A DNA stretch of 64,000 nt from Camarhynchus parvulus (lineage: Eukaryota > Chordata > Aves > Passeriformes > Thraupidae): the NCBI RefSeq assembly GCF_901933205.1, contig NC_044573.1:30377493-30441492 (forward strand), in the 5' to 3' direction. The notes beneath the pieces are model-generated. The model did not search any database. It saw only the letters and a list, made by a program, of their open reading frames with translations, and was not told the origin of the DNA. Positions 43,700 to 55,325 of the stretch are shown here, one piece after another (position 1 is the first letter of the stretch; every line of letters begins with the position of its first letter). The position numbers were made by a program, and so were the translations under genes.

Positions 43700-46600
43700 G
43701 TGCTCAGGTCCAAAAGGGTTTTTGGTTTTCTGACATCCCACTGATGCAGTGGCCCTTCCCAGGTCATGCTGACAGAGATGCAGGAGCACAGTTTTGGCCC
43801 TTCACACCGCCAGGATTACAGTGGTGACATTAACCAAATTCCCAAATGGCCAGCTGGCCTTACTCTGCCCAATCTCCCATTACAGACAAATTTCATTATA
43901 TCTGAAGCTAAATAGATTCCTCCTTTGGCACTTTTTTTTTTTTAACTCACTCAAAGCCCATTGCAGTGTCTTAGGCCCAGACTTAGCCTGCAACACAGTG
44001 TCCTAATGCACTCTTAGCATTCACCTATGGAGGCGCCACAGAGCATGGCAAGTCCCCACAGGTGTCAGTGGGATCAGTGGTGTTAGCCAGACTCAGGATG
44101 ACTTGCCTGGACTACACGTAACAGCATTAAGGTCAGCACACCTGCAGAACAACTGGCATTTTCAGGGTGCTGCTGCAGTGGCATAAGAGCTTCCTCAATT
44201 AATGGGCAGGCAGAGCTTTAGTGCAAATGCACTCTTGGCTGGGGCATAACCACCCTCTGAAATAATTTATCCTGCTCTTACAAACTCTCCAGTAATCACG
44301 GTGTTTACTGTTGTTCCATTTTTTTGGATCTCTGTAATCCTGGTAGGAACATTAGCCGGAGGTCACCAGTTCCCATGCAGGTCTTTTTTTTTGTTGTTGT
44401 TCTCTCTGGGATTTGGTGTAAATGAAAAGAGCAAAAATCTTTTATTTCCAGATCAAAACAGGTTTAGCTGAAGAAGGTTTGTAAGGCATGTTAGTAGCAG
44501 CATAATTTGGTTGTGTGAGTAGATTTCTGTCAGTTCCTCCTGGGGAAGGGAAGTGTGATTTCCTTTATTTTTTTAAGAAGTTCAAGCATTATTTACTTTT
44601 CAGTCTGATCTGGGTGTTAAATGACAAAAACTGGGAATTTAGTACATGGCTCTGTTCATTGTATATTGTCTAATAAAGCCATTTTAGGATAGGTGACTGA
44701 TGTGTATGCAGAGTGGGTGGGAAGGAGCATGCATTAACAGTGCTGACTTGGTTTATTGATAGTGAATTACGGCGCCACCCCTGTGTTTAAATACGTGCTT
44801 AGCAAACCCAGCTCTGGAAACTGGCTTAGAGTCTCAGCTCTGGCTGGGTGAGACTCCTGCAGACAAGGCAGAGGGTGTGAGCAGTGAAGGAGGCTCTTCC
44901 CTGGTGCTAAGGGCACCTGGCAGGTGTGCTCACCAGGCTGGGAATGGATGTACTGGGAGCAGTGGCTCAGGGTCAGACCAGGCAGCACAGGCATGAGGTT
45001 GATGTGGATGCTTTGCAGCCTTGCTCCTAATGGCTTTGTAGTGAATGACAAATGGGCATGGTGGAGTCAGCTGAGCTGACTTGCTCTGGGGCTCAGATCA
45101 AGGGAAAGCCTCTCAGCAGCCTGGGCAGCTCTGCCTCAGGGCAGTTGTGTCTCCTGCCTGGACTCTTGGAGCCCATTTGGCAGCCCTGCATGTGCCGTGG
45201 GTTACCTACCCTCTGAAAATCAACCTGCCATGGGTACAACAGGCAATTCCATCATCTGCTGGATCAGGCAGGAAATAATCCTAGGCTATCAATGCTGCAC
45301 TGGCTCTCCCCAACAGCTGCCTTTTAATGATTGTTTCCAAAAGGTCAGGAAAGCCATCAGAAGCTCCAATCAGCTGTGATTGGCCTGGGGGACAAAATGA
45401 TACAGATGCTTTTTGAATAGGACAAAGGACTGAGCAAGGAGAAAACAATTTTCCCAGTCACTTCTATTAATGCCACCTCACTGCCTTCTAGCTGTGTTTT
45501 GCCCTTCCACAGAAGTCTATGGAGCACCAGGAGTTGGGTCTCAGCTGGGTTAGTGTGCTGTGGAGAATCAGGTCTCTTCTTTTCCCCCTGAAAGGTGACC
45601 CATCATTATAGCACCTTCCTTAGGCACAAGGACCTTTGCAGGGAAAGGATTCCCAGCATTCTCACAGCTGCCTAACACTCATTCCTTCTCTCCCCATTTC
45701 CACCCTTCATCAGATCAGGCTCCCTTTTTCTACAGCCTTTACCTTTGTCATCTGTGCACTACTGCCTCCAAGGAACTACAGCTTCCCTGTTCTTGGCACC
45801 CTTCATCCTCCTGCTTTGGCCCTGCCTCTGCCATCCCCACCCTTTCCTGACTGTCCCTCTCAGGCCTGCCTCAAGTGCATTTGAAGAAGCCTTTGCTGAC
45901 ATATTTGCAGCATGAAGCATTTGCTCCTCTCTTTTAGACCTCAGCATTTCACAGATCTCTTCCCTCTTTTGCAGGCCCTTCCTCAGATGCCTTTTGGAGG
46001 GGGAAGGAGCAGAGGGAGTAACACTAGCAAAGCCAGCTCCAAAGCTTTCAGGGAGAGGGCAGAAGCAGCACCAGCTGGGAAAGCAGAGGTGAAAGGAGAA
46101 ACCTTGTGCAGGGGAAGGAAGGACTAAGGTGGTTCATCTAGGGACCACTGTCTGGGTCACATCTCTCACAAAGAAGGAGCTGGTTGGGATCAAACCACCC
46201 TTCAGGCAAGGGATATGGTGGGCAAAGATACTACATGGCAGTTATCCTTCCACAGGATCCTTTGATCCTGGTGGTGCAAGGCCACCACTGCCCTGAGATA
46301 TCCTCTTGGTCTTGCAGGAAGGTGTTCTCACCTCTGACACTGCTATCCACCTCTGCCTCATGCTTCTTTCAGGTGTCCTGCAGCCGGTAACTGCCCAGCC
46401 CTTGTGCTGCAGCCCTGTTAAGTCCAGTTAGTCCCAGCAAGGATCAGCATGGGTCTGTTTGCCCTGGGGGATGCTCACCAGACCTAGATGTTCTTGTGGA
46501 ACCCACAACTCAAGTGGATGCTTCCTTCCTGGTGCCCTTTCTGCCTCTTTCAGACTGTCTGGTTAGAGAACCATTAGGACTTCCAGGCAATAACCACTCG

Positions 46601-46885
46601 TGTGGGATTCTGAGAGCACTGGCCTTGAGCATGGAATAGGAAACAGCAAATGGAAAACTTCGGTCTGGGAAAGCTCTGCGAAGTTAATAGGACCAGGCAT
46701 CCTTCCTTCTGCTCCAGGGTGGTTCTTTTAGCTCATATCTGCTTAGGCTCCGTGTGCTCTGAACAGGTCTGACCCATCTCATCAGTTAATGGATGTTTGG
46801 AAGGAGTTCAACCGGAGAATAATGGAGAAAAGCAGGAAAAGAATACACTTAAATGTATTCATCTGTAAAGCATCTGTCTTTAGAG
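43700..46885. other. Intergenic sequence upstream of TCTE1
   Basis: About 3.2 kb without a supported gene or clear repeat. It would be intronic if TCTE1 transcription starts in the CpG island at 43 kb. Confidence 0.5.
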
Positions 46886-47235
46886 AGTCATAAGAACAGG
46901 CATACTGGATCAAACCAGAGGATAGCTGGCCCAAAAACCCATCTCTGACAGTGGCTAGAAGCAGACACCTGGAGAAGAGTAGAAAAACAATGCAAGTGTG
47001 TGTTCTTTCCTCCAGCACTCTCCCCACCTCCAGCTGTGTTCAGCTGCTCACACTGAGCCACATGACTTCTGTGTATTTCATCATTCTCAAAGGGTGTCTC
47101 TATCATGGACTTTTCTTAGAGTCTGCAGACTCCTAACATCCATAGCATCCTGTGGCAAGGAATTCCCCAGTTCAACTGCAGCCTGTGTGAAGAACCCTTT
47201 GCTTTAAGCCTAGCTCCTGCCAGCTTTCCCTATTA
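46886..47235 (-). repeat. Old CR1-like LINE relic of a turtle/crocodile-type family
   Basis: On the plus strand it starts 'ataagaacaggcatactgga' with 'tcaaaccaga', continues with 'gacagtggctagaagcagac', and ends with 'aaggaattccccagttcaact' and 'gtgtgaagaaccc'. These are landmarks of a CR1-group LINE 3' end, in reverse orientation, that is very common in turtles and crocodilians and survives as old copies in birds. The family call is from memory of its landmarks. Confidence 0.6.
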
Positions 47236-47502
47236 CTTTTATTGGAAAAGACAGTAAACAATCAATTCCTGTCCATCCTCTTCAACAGCACTCTGAATTA
47301 ACACCACATTATTATCTCATTATTGCATGTGGTGCCTAGAGACCTCTTTGCACAGGGCAGGATATAAAGATGAGGCTCAGTAATAGTTGTTTGCCTGCAG
47401 TGCTTCCAGTCCAAAGCAAAGGAGGCAGGCAAAGGGCAAGTGTGTTACAGGAGAGCAGTGTAACCTGACCATTAATATTGCTAGCTTCTTTCTAAAGCTG
47501 CC

Positions 47503-47590
47503 TTTTTATTTTGCAGGTAACCACTTAGTGGTGACTCTCAAGGAATTTTCCCCTTGCTTCTCCTGAAGGAGAAGTAGGTCCTGAGCAAGG
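47503..47590 (+). other. TCTE1: TCTE1 5' UTR with upstream splice acceptor
   Basis: A pyrimidine-rich tract followed by 'ttgcag' ends at 47516, 74 bases before the TCTE1 start codon. An in-frame TGA at 47582-47584 closes the frame just upstream of the ATG, so translation starts at 47591 or later. The acceptor suggests at least one non-coding exon further upstream. Confidence 0.5.
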
Positions 47591-50500
47591 ATGCAGCAGC
47601 CAGAAGCTGGTGATAAGAGCAGACCCCTTCCCTCACCATGTCCACCTCAGGCCAGCCTCACTGATGTCTCATTCTACACACGCCGCTGCATCAGTGAGGA
47701 TCTCAGCTGGTCCCTGGTCACTGTCCCCCCCCTCACGGAGCTCTGCCTCCAGCACATCGCTCACAATTTCGAAAGTAAGTGGGAGCGTGTTTACTCTAGG
47801 ACACGTGGAGAGAGGGTCAGTCCCAGAGAGGAGAGGGTCAACAAGGCAGGCAGATGCATCAGAAAGGCAGTGTGGCACCCAGCCCTGCCAGAGGAGCAGA
47901 TGGGGAGAAATATCCCCTTGGGCAGCCAGTTAAACAAACTGTTTAGTTGCTAAGTATGTATCCTGTACACTCCAGGGATGGCTGTAGTCCTCTAGGCTGC
48001 GCTCCAGTGACTCTGTACTGACCTTGTTCTATCACATCTTCTTCCATCCACGCTCTTCTGGACTCACCTCAACCATGACTGGGGCTGTGCAGTTGCTGTT
48101 TCCTGCTCTTGATTCATAGAGACGTTAGGGTAGCGCTCGAGGATGGAGCCCTGTTGTACTGAGTGCAGTACAAAGAGATGCAGAATTGCTCCTGCCCAGA
48201 GGAGCTATCATCTCAGTATTGTACTCACAGGCTCAGCCCTCCTCCATGGCTTTGGTGGTGATGTGACAAGCTATATCCTCAGGCAGGGAATGTGCTTTTG
48301 AAGCAGGTGGACTGATGAAACACAGCAAAACAGAAGAAGCGTGTCTCATCTGAGAACTGACTGAGAGGGGGAGAAGAAGGGCCTGTCTTTTTGGCTGACT
48401 CAGTGAAGTGGCAGCAAAGACCAAAGATAGTTTTAAGGCTATGTCCACACTGGGACTGTAAGACAGTACAGAGGAGCTCAGAGCTGCCTTATGCCAGGAG
48501 CTGAAGGTACTTGAGGGTCTGAGCTGGGACAGCCTTGCAGTCCCAGCAGCCTGATCAGTCAGTTTGATGCCAATTGCATTGGACCTGCACTGTGCACACA
48601 TAAAAGCAGTGTGCTCATTTTCATGGGGACCCTCTTGCTGTTACCTGAGCTGTGAGGCTGCACCTTGCCCACAGTGGGGCCTGAGTGAGCCTGAGTGAAG
48701 CTAGCCCAGCCCTGCCCATACGTGTCACACCTCTGCCTGTGTCATGGGACTTTGCAGAGAAGGTCATCACAGTGTCAGCTGTGGCACACTGGTAATAGAC
48801 TCCAGGAAGAGGCTGTGGTAAAACTGTCAGTGTCCTTCGGAAGGGAATGCCCCAGAAATTGGGGAACTATAAAGCTAATCCCACTTTGTGTTTCATAATC
48901 TGGTTTCCCATGCACAGATAAGGTTCTTCGCTGATGATTTATGTTACTCAACACAACTGTGTACACATGACCAAATATTCATGGTGTGAGTACACATGGC
49001 TTTTCTCTGGCATTTCTGGGCACAAAGAACTTCCACCAGAGAAGACAGCTGAGACTTAGGGCAAGCATTGGGAAAGAGACTTAGGGGAAAGAGTACCTGG
49101 GAAAACACAATTTTTATTTAAGCAAGGTGGACCTAAAAGCTAGGAATGTGCCTCAGCAAAAAGGAACAGGAATCAGTTTGAGGTAAGACCAATGCTTGAA
49201 TTAAGATAAATAGGCACAAGGACCTGCATGAAAAGCACACAGTTGTTCTCAAATATTGTTCTTCAATATGCTTAGAAACCAAAAGGGAGAAAGTTCAGCA
49301 AATGGCAGGCCAAGCTCTCCCATCACTGTAAGGCTGAATTAGTTCTCTTGGGAGCAGAATTCCTGCACTGAATATAAACTGCATTCAAACCAAGTTTAAA
49401 TGGGGAGCTCAGTTTCTGGCACAGTTCCCAAATCTTATGAGAGTAAACCAAATTGCACTGATGTTTCATTGTGAAAGTTAGAAATCATATATGGAAATGT
49501 GCAAATGAATCCTACATGTATTCTGTCAACTTAGCTCTGTGCTCCAGTTGCTGGCAACCAAGGAGAGAGCCAGTACCAGCAGAGGAAAGGGCATGGGCAC
49601 ACAGCTGGGGGCCCAGGCAGAACCATAGTGCCAGCAATTGTTCCTATGCCCAGACCAACCTCTCATTCTTTTTATCTCTTCCAGACAACCCTATTTTGAA
49701 CGATCTTCTGCCTGAGCACCAAAAGAAGGTGGTGGAGAGGCTCTCCACCAGCCTTCCTCTCACTGTGACTGCCAACACAGTAAGCCATGAGGAGTACTGG
49801 AAGAGGTGCTGTATGGAGCGCTGGCAAGTGTGTGACGTCTCCAACTATGGAGACAGCTGGAAACGGATGTTCTTTGAACGTCACCTGGAGAACATTCTGA
49901 AGTTTTTCATCCCTAACACCACAGACCCCGAGCAGGTCCTAGAGCTCATCCCGCTCTGCAAAGGCTACGTGCGGAAACTGGAGATCAATCAGTTCCTGCC
50001 ACCTTTGCAGGTGGATCCAAAGGAGGAGGGCCATGACCTCTCTGACGCAGAGGATGAGGCTGAAACTGGTGAGGTCTACAAGCATCACTACAACCTGAAA
50101 GAGCTCATTACTTCTCTTCCTCACCTTGAAGAGCTTCATCTCATCTATGATGTGAAGAGCTGTGGCATGAACTTTGAGTGGAACCTCTTTAACTTCACTG
50201 AGCTGGACTGCTCCAACTTGGCTTCTGCCGTGAAGATGTGCCGTAACTTGAAAGTAATATACCCCAAACTGAACCTTACTGCCTCAGCTAGATCTTCAAA
50301 TTGCCTGTGGATAGAAATACAGGGACCAGTTCTGCTTGCTGGTACCACCCTTCCTTTTGCAAGTTACAGACTCTGACAGAGTGCAGAGATGTTAACCTGC
50401 TGGCCTAGTGCTGAGCTTCTTGTTCTGCCATGTCCTTGTTAGAATGGGTTGTCAGGGGATCAGTGAGAAGAATATTTGCTCCCACAAAACTTGTTGCCTG

Positions 50501-53500
50501 TAGTGTAAGAGGCAGCAGCATTCCACTGTTTTAACTCCTCATATAGTTCTGGGAGGCAGGAGAGGAAAAGTCCAGAGGGAGCTTTTCATAAGGAGTTTCT
50601 GGTAGTTTTGCTCAGTAAATGCATGTCAGCCTCTCCCAGAGGAGCAAAGACCCCCAAGAATAGGGTGGGGAAACACTCACACTTGCCTAAGCAATGAGGG
50701 ATAGTGCAGATACTCAGCCCCTCCAAAACATCAGTGGGCATTGCTATCCAGAGTGGAGACAGAGTGAGCTGGATGAACTCCCCACAGATTCTCATGCTTT
50801 GGGAAATATGGCTTCCAGAAGAGAAATTACCTCTCTTGTGGCTATTAGGATGCTCTAGGCACACAGGACATTGTTCTGTGGTTATCACTGGTGCACGTGT
50901 TCATTCAGACAGGTTTGACTGTGATCTGGGCTGGGTTCTGCTGCCAGTTGCTGCAGATGTTTGGACAGCTTTATCTTGCTTTAATTTAGCCCCCAGTTAG
51001 ATATTTTGTGCAGTCAGAGGAGAGGAACAGGCATTTCCAGGAGGCAAACCCTTTTTCCCTAGAATTGGCATGGGGCATCAGTGGCATGCCCTGCTTTCTG
51101 GAAGTATCAGCACACTAGGAAAGCAAATACTTGAGCCTGCTAGCTAAAGGTGTCTGATGGACCATAGATTTAACTCCATGATGGTCTTGTACAAAGCTCA
51201 GTCCAAAGCCTTGGCTGTTGTAGTGACCCTGGTTTTTATGCCCACAGGTTTTCAAGCTGACACGAAGCAAAGTGGATGATGACAAGATCAAGCTCCTGGC
51301 CCGTAACTTGCAGCATCACCCTTGCTTGTTGGAGCTGGACTTGTCCCACAATCTCATCAGGGACCACGGGGCACAAGCTCTTGGCAAGCTGATCAGCCAC
51401 AGCAGACTAGAAACCCTCAATCTGTGTAACAACCAGATCTGTCACCTGGGGGCTCAGGCTCTTGCTCAAGGCCTGGCTGAGAGCTCCACCCTGACCTCCC
51501 TGAACCTGCGCCTCAACTTTGTGGAGGACAAAGGTGGGGAGGCGATCGGCCGTGCCCTGCTGACCAACACCAGCCTGAAGTGCCTCCATCTGGGAAGTAA
51601 TAACCTGTCAGAGCCAACTGCAGCAGTGTTCTCCCAGGTCCTGGCTCAGAACGCCTCTCTGACGAGCATCAACTTCTCATGCAATCACCTGGGGCTGGTA
51701 AGAGACGCCTCTTCTGCCTGCAGTCTGTGACCCTGTGTGGTAGCCTTGCGAAGCAGATGCTGAGCCTGTCTCAAAGCCACAGAAGCAAATGCATCCCTCA
51801 TTTTGAATTGTTGCTATGATAACTATCAGTTGTGAGCAGGGAAGAGACTGTAGCAGATGTCAGGAAAGAGAAGGACACCTTCTCTGCATGAACATGCATT
51901 TACCTCACTTGTCACATGTAGCTCTGTTCATAGGGCTGAACCTGTCTTTGAGGCTTTGGGCTTTTGGGCAGAGAGGGATTTTCCCCCTAGGAAACTGAAA
52001 ACCAGGAAGCATGTCTGGGAAAAATCACAGACGCTTTGCACATGTGAGCGTAGTTAATGATAGGCAGCATGAGGGTCTCATGCATATCCTCTGTGCTTTG
52101 GATCTGCTGTGCCATCTGTCACTCAGCAGCACACAGATAGTGTCACCCTTCCCAGAATTTCTCCTGTCCATCACACGCTCAAAGAAGACTGTTAGAAAAT
52201 TGGCTTGGTTGTTGAGCTTCTTTAACTCACCCTGCGGCCCGGGAGCAGTGTGGTGGGTCAGGAGTGTCATGTCTGTGTGCTTGTAAGTGGCTCCCAAAAC
52301 ACAGGCTTACATTTTCTAGACAGAAGAACATACACAGATCTTACTACATCCCTAAGAGCTGCAGTTTGCAACATGCCCACAAACCAGACCGCTTCTCTTC
52401 TACTGATTAAAAAGAGCTTTAGAAATCTCAAACTAGACAGCCAAAAGCAATCATGCTGGCTTTTAAACTTTCTGTGCTGCCTCGATTATTCTCACTGTCA
52501 AATAAAGAGACAGCAAGACCAGCTGTCCCTGCTGGCAGGAATATTGGCATCAATGTGTTTGACAAGGGTTTTAAAAGGATTTGATGGCAGAAAACCTTTT
52601 GTGAGTTCTGAGTTTTATGGTCCTGGATGTGGAAAACCATTTGAGTTTAATGATAGAAGGGGGCAAAGGTTGGAAAGGGTAGAAGGATTTTTGTTTAGTA
52701 AATAATAATCTCTGTGCTTAGAATCTTCCTTCTGATGAACTCTCCTGTTACCCATCTGTGAAGTTCCATGGCAGCCCAAAAGGTGGCTGGTAGTATTATC
52801 TATGGGAAAATTGGGGGTTTTGCTAGAGATGCATTAAATTCTGACCTGTGTAGCCCATTAAAAAGAGACCTCTTTCCAGTCCTTTTTGCTCTCCCCTTTT
52901 TGGCAAAAGGGCTAAGAGGCAGGGTGTTGGGATCAGGGGACGATCTGGATGGAGGAGAAGGGGCAGGAGGTGTATTTGGTACCTGGAAGAGAATAGCAAC
53001 ATCAGGAGAAAGTTCAAATTGTCACATCCCTAAATACAGTGCTTCATGTATGGGGCAGAAATGCCTCTGAGTGGATTGCCTCCCTAAGGCTACATCACAT
53101 TTTCTCTCATGAAGGCTGGTCTTCAATTCCATGAGATATTCCTCTCAGGAAAGCAAACCCAGCCTGGGAAATGGCATCCAGACAGAAAACTGCCAGTTCT
53201 GGGGCTCTCACAACTGCCAAGATGAGGAACAGCACTCTAATCCATTTGTGCCTAGCCAGCAGTAAGCTGGGAACGGGGGGACAGGAGGGAGCAGACTCCT
53301 CTCAGGTTATCATTGCCAGATGTGTTATTAACCAGCATGAGCTTGAGAACTCTTGACATGGTACCCAGAGGGAGTCATTAGCATGTGTCATGTCACAGAG
53401 CTGCATAAGGTTACACTCCTCCTTTGCACTTCTCCTGTGAGCAACATTTTGGACCTGGGTGGAGGCCTTTATCCCTTTTGGCACCATCTCATGGACCTCC

Positions 53501-53778
53501 CACTGGCAGCAGCAGAAGTTGCCCTGGGGAGGAGGGAAAAGGAGCAATACACTTCTGTTTTGGATGTCATCCTGTAACCATCCCCTCTGATTCTTTTGCA
53601 GGATGGTGGGAAGCAGCTGCTGGAAGGGCTGGCAAACAACAAGACTTTGACCGAGCTTGATCTCCGCCACGCAGAGGTGGAACAGGAGACAGATTTCCTC
53701 ATTCACGAAATTGTGTGGGCCAATCGGGAAGCAGTGAGGCTAGCATCTCTGCAACACCCCACCACTGAACCCCTCTGA
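47591..53778 (+). CDS. TCTE1: T-complex-associated testis-expressed 1 / dynein regulatory complex subunit 5
   Basis: Subunit of the nexin-dynein regulatory complex, which links outer doublets of the axoneme and controls dynein in motile cilia and sperm flagella. Coding exons: 47591-47774, 49685-50253, 51248-51697, 53602-53778; phases join cleanly for 459 residues (human about 501, recalled; the N-terminal end is the shorter part). The conserved N-terminal region includes WSLVTVPPLTELC, NPILNDLLPEH and WKRMFFERHLEN. An acidic linker (DLSDAEDEAETGE) precedes HLEELHLIYDVKSCGMNFEWN. Six leucine-rich repeats follow from about residue 278: ELDLSHN, TLNLCNN, SLNLRLN, CLHLGSN, SINFSCN, ELDLRHA. The start is the first ATG after an in-frame TGA at 47582. 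The poly(A) signal overlaps the stop codon. Adjacency to AARS2 in the same orientation matches the human order. Confidence 0.95.
47775..53601 (+). other. TCTE1 introns
   Basis: Introns 47775-49684, 50254-51247 and 51698-53601 are all GT-AG. I found no nested gene or clear transposon in them. Confidence 0.7.
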
Positions 53779-53783
53779 ATAAA
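53778..53783 (+). terminator. TCTE1 poly(A) signal overlapping the stop codon
   Basis: The stop codon TGA (53776-53778) shares its final A with AATAAA (53778-53783). Cleavage 15-30 bases later would leave a 3' UTR of only about 20-35 bases. A second AATAAA at 54309-54314 could serve a longer form. Confidence 0.7.
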
Positions 53784-54308
53784 GTGCTCCAGGGAGCAAT
53801 GAGCTTTGGGTGTGCAGTCTTGGAAACACTTTACTTCAGGGTCTTGGTTTTATTTACTTTTCTGAGAAACACTTGACTTGTGGCTGCCACCGCAGCCTTT
53901 CCCAGACCCCCATCATCCAACCTGTGACTTCACTGGAGACAGACACTTGATCTCAAGGCACTGTAGTGGCACCACAGAGCAATCTGCCTCTAAAGCCCTC
54001 TCTCTCACTGCACCCTAAATCTCACCTCCTGTGATGCTTTTCTGTGCTCCAGCAGCAAACTTATTTCAGGCAGCTGAATATTGTTTCACCTGTAAAGCAG
54101 CTAAGATGAAGTCTCTGCCACCTAAATGGTCTAGTCCAGACCTAACTTTAAGGTTTTGCTGAGGAGGTTGTGAGAGGCCTAGAGGATTGAGGGAATGTTG
54201 TTTCTAGTTCCTCAGCAGCTTTTTCTGGCTATTGCTCAGCTCAGTAATCTATGTGAATTTATAGTAAATCTGTCTGGAGTCAGATATGGGTGGTGAAAAG
54301 TAAATAGA

Positions 54309-54314
54309 AATAAA
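54309..54314 (+). terminator. Possible distal TCTE1 poly(A) signal
   Basis: AATAAA about 530 bases after the TCTE1 stop. It would extend the 3' UTR to around 550 bases. No other sign of use. Confidence 0.3.
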
Positions 54315-54810
54315 TTCAATAACTCAAGAGGTCTCACCACCATAGTTTCCTGCTTTGGGTTGCCCTGCTTTTAATCAGTGCTATCCTGCTTTGCAACAGG
54401 TGAATTCTTTACAACCAGATGCTTACCTTACCTAGTAGTGCTCTTCTGTGCAAACCTGTCCAAAACAATCTGTGTTTTGCATAACTTCAAGCTAGAGGGG
54501 TCCCTTCAGGACTGCTGGCACACATAGCTCACAAGTTTGAAAACAGTGCAGCTTCCTTGGGCTTGGAGCAAAATGGAGCAGCTTCCTTTTGCTCTACAGG
54601 CTGTAGTCACCTGAGGATGGGACAAGGCACATACTTGAGTGAGTTGGTCCACTGACCACCCTGCTCAGGGGATATCTGGGAATTAAGCAAGTGGGTTGAC
54701 TTCCATCCCCTCCCACCCTCTGAGCAACGCAGCAGCTTCCCACGCCTCTGAGCCCTGCCCAACACCACAGACCCACTGCTGGCAACCACCTCAGTGAATC
54801 ATCTGAAACT

Positions 54811-54816
54811 TTTATT
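54811..54816 (-). terminator. Minus-strand poly(A) signal (AATAAA)
   Basis: AATAAA on the minus strand in an AT-rich context, about 1 kb from the TCTE1 poly(A) signal and pointing toward it. Confidence 0.5.
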
Positions 54817-55313
54817 ACACCGATTTGGTTTACAATCTTTGTACTTTGATATTTCCAACAAAAAAGGCAACATTGTGATATACTGTTTGTACATATATAG
54901 AGAGACAGACAGAGCTAGATCATATTGACAGAGTTGAAAAGTAAAAACCGTTTCCCAGTGTTCACAAAAGGATTTATTCACCACGTACCCGCTTCTGCCT
55001 TGCCCTGCCTGATGGATACAGACACTGAGGTGCCACTGGCCCCTGGCTGACAGGACCTTTACCTGCACTGTGTCACGCCCACATAGATCAGAAAGGATGG
55101 AGTGCAGGGCTGCCCTGGCAGCAGGGGTGCTGACAGGGCTCAGCCCCAAGCCCTCACAGGTTTGTGTAGCTCCCTTCCCAAGTACTGATGGATGCTCTAG
55201 GGGCTACATCCAGAAGAATTCCTAACCAGCAGTAGCAGCTGTGAAACCTCCCTACCTGGGCAACTCCCACTACTTGTTTCCCATCCTCGAGACCGAGGTA
55301 TTGAATATACTTA

Positions 55314-55325
55314 TTTATTTTTATT
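55314..55325 (-). terminator. Minus-strand paired poly(A) signals
   Basis: Two adjacent AATAAA hexamers on the minus strand (55325-55320 and 55319-55314) in an AT-rich context. Confidence 0.5.

Noticed and set aside
42952..43789. Open frames of 248-271 codons in the orphan CpG island
   Set aside because: Low-complexity Gly/Pro/Arg/Ala products in overlapping frames on both strands, crossing internal tandem repeats, with no recognised domain.
48437..48456. 'ggctatgtccacactggga' resembling the end of a DNA transposon seen in reptiles
   Set aside because: Only about 16 bases match what I remember, with no second terminal repeat nearby. Too short to support.
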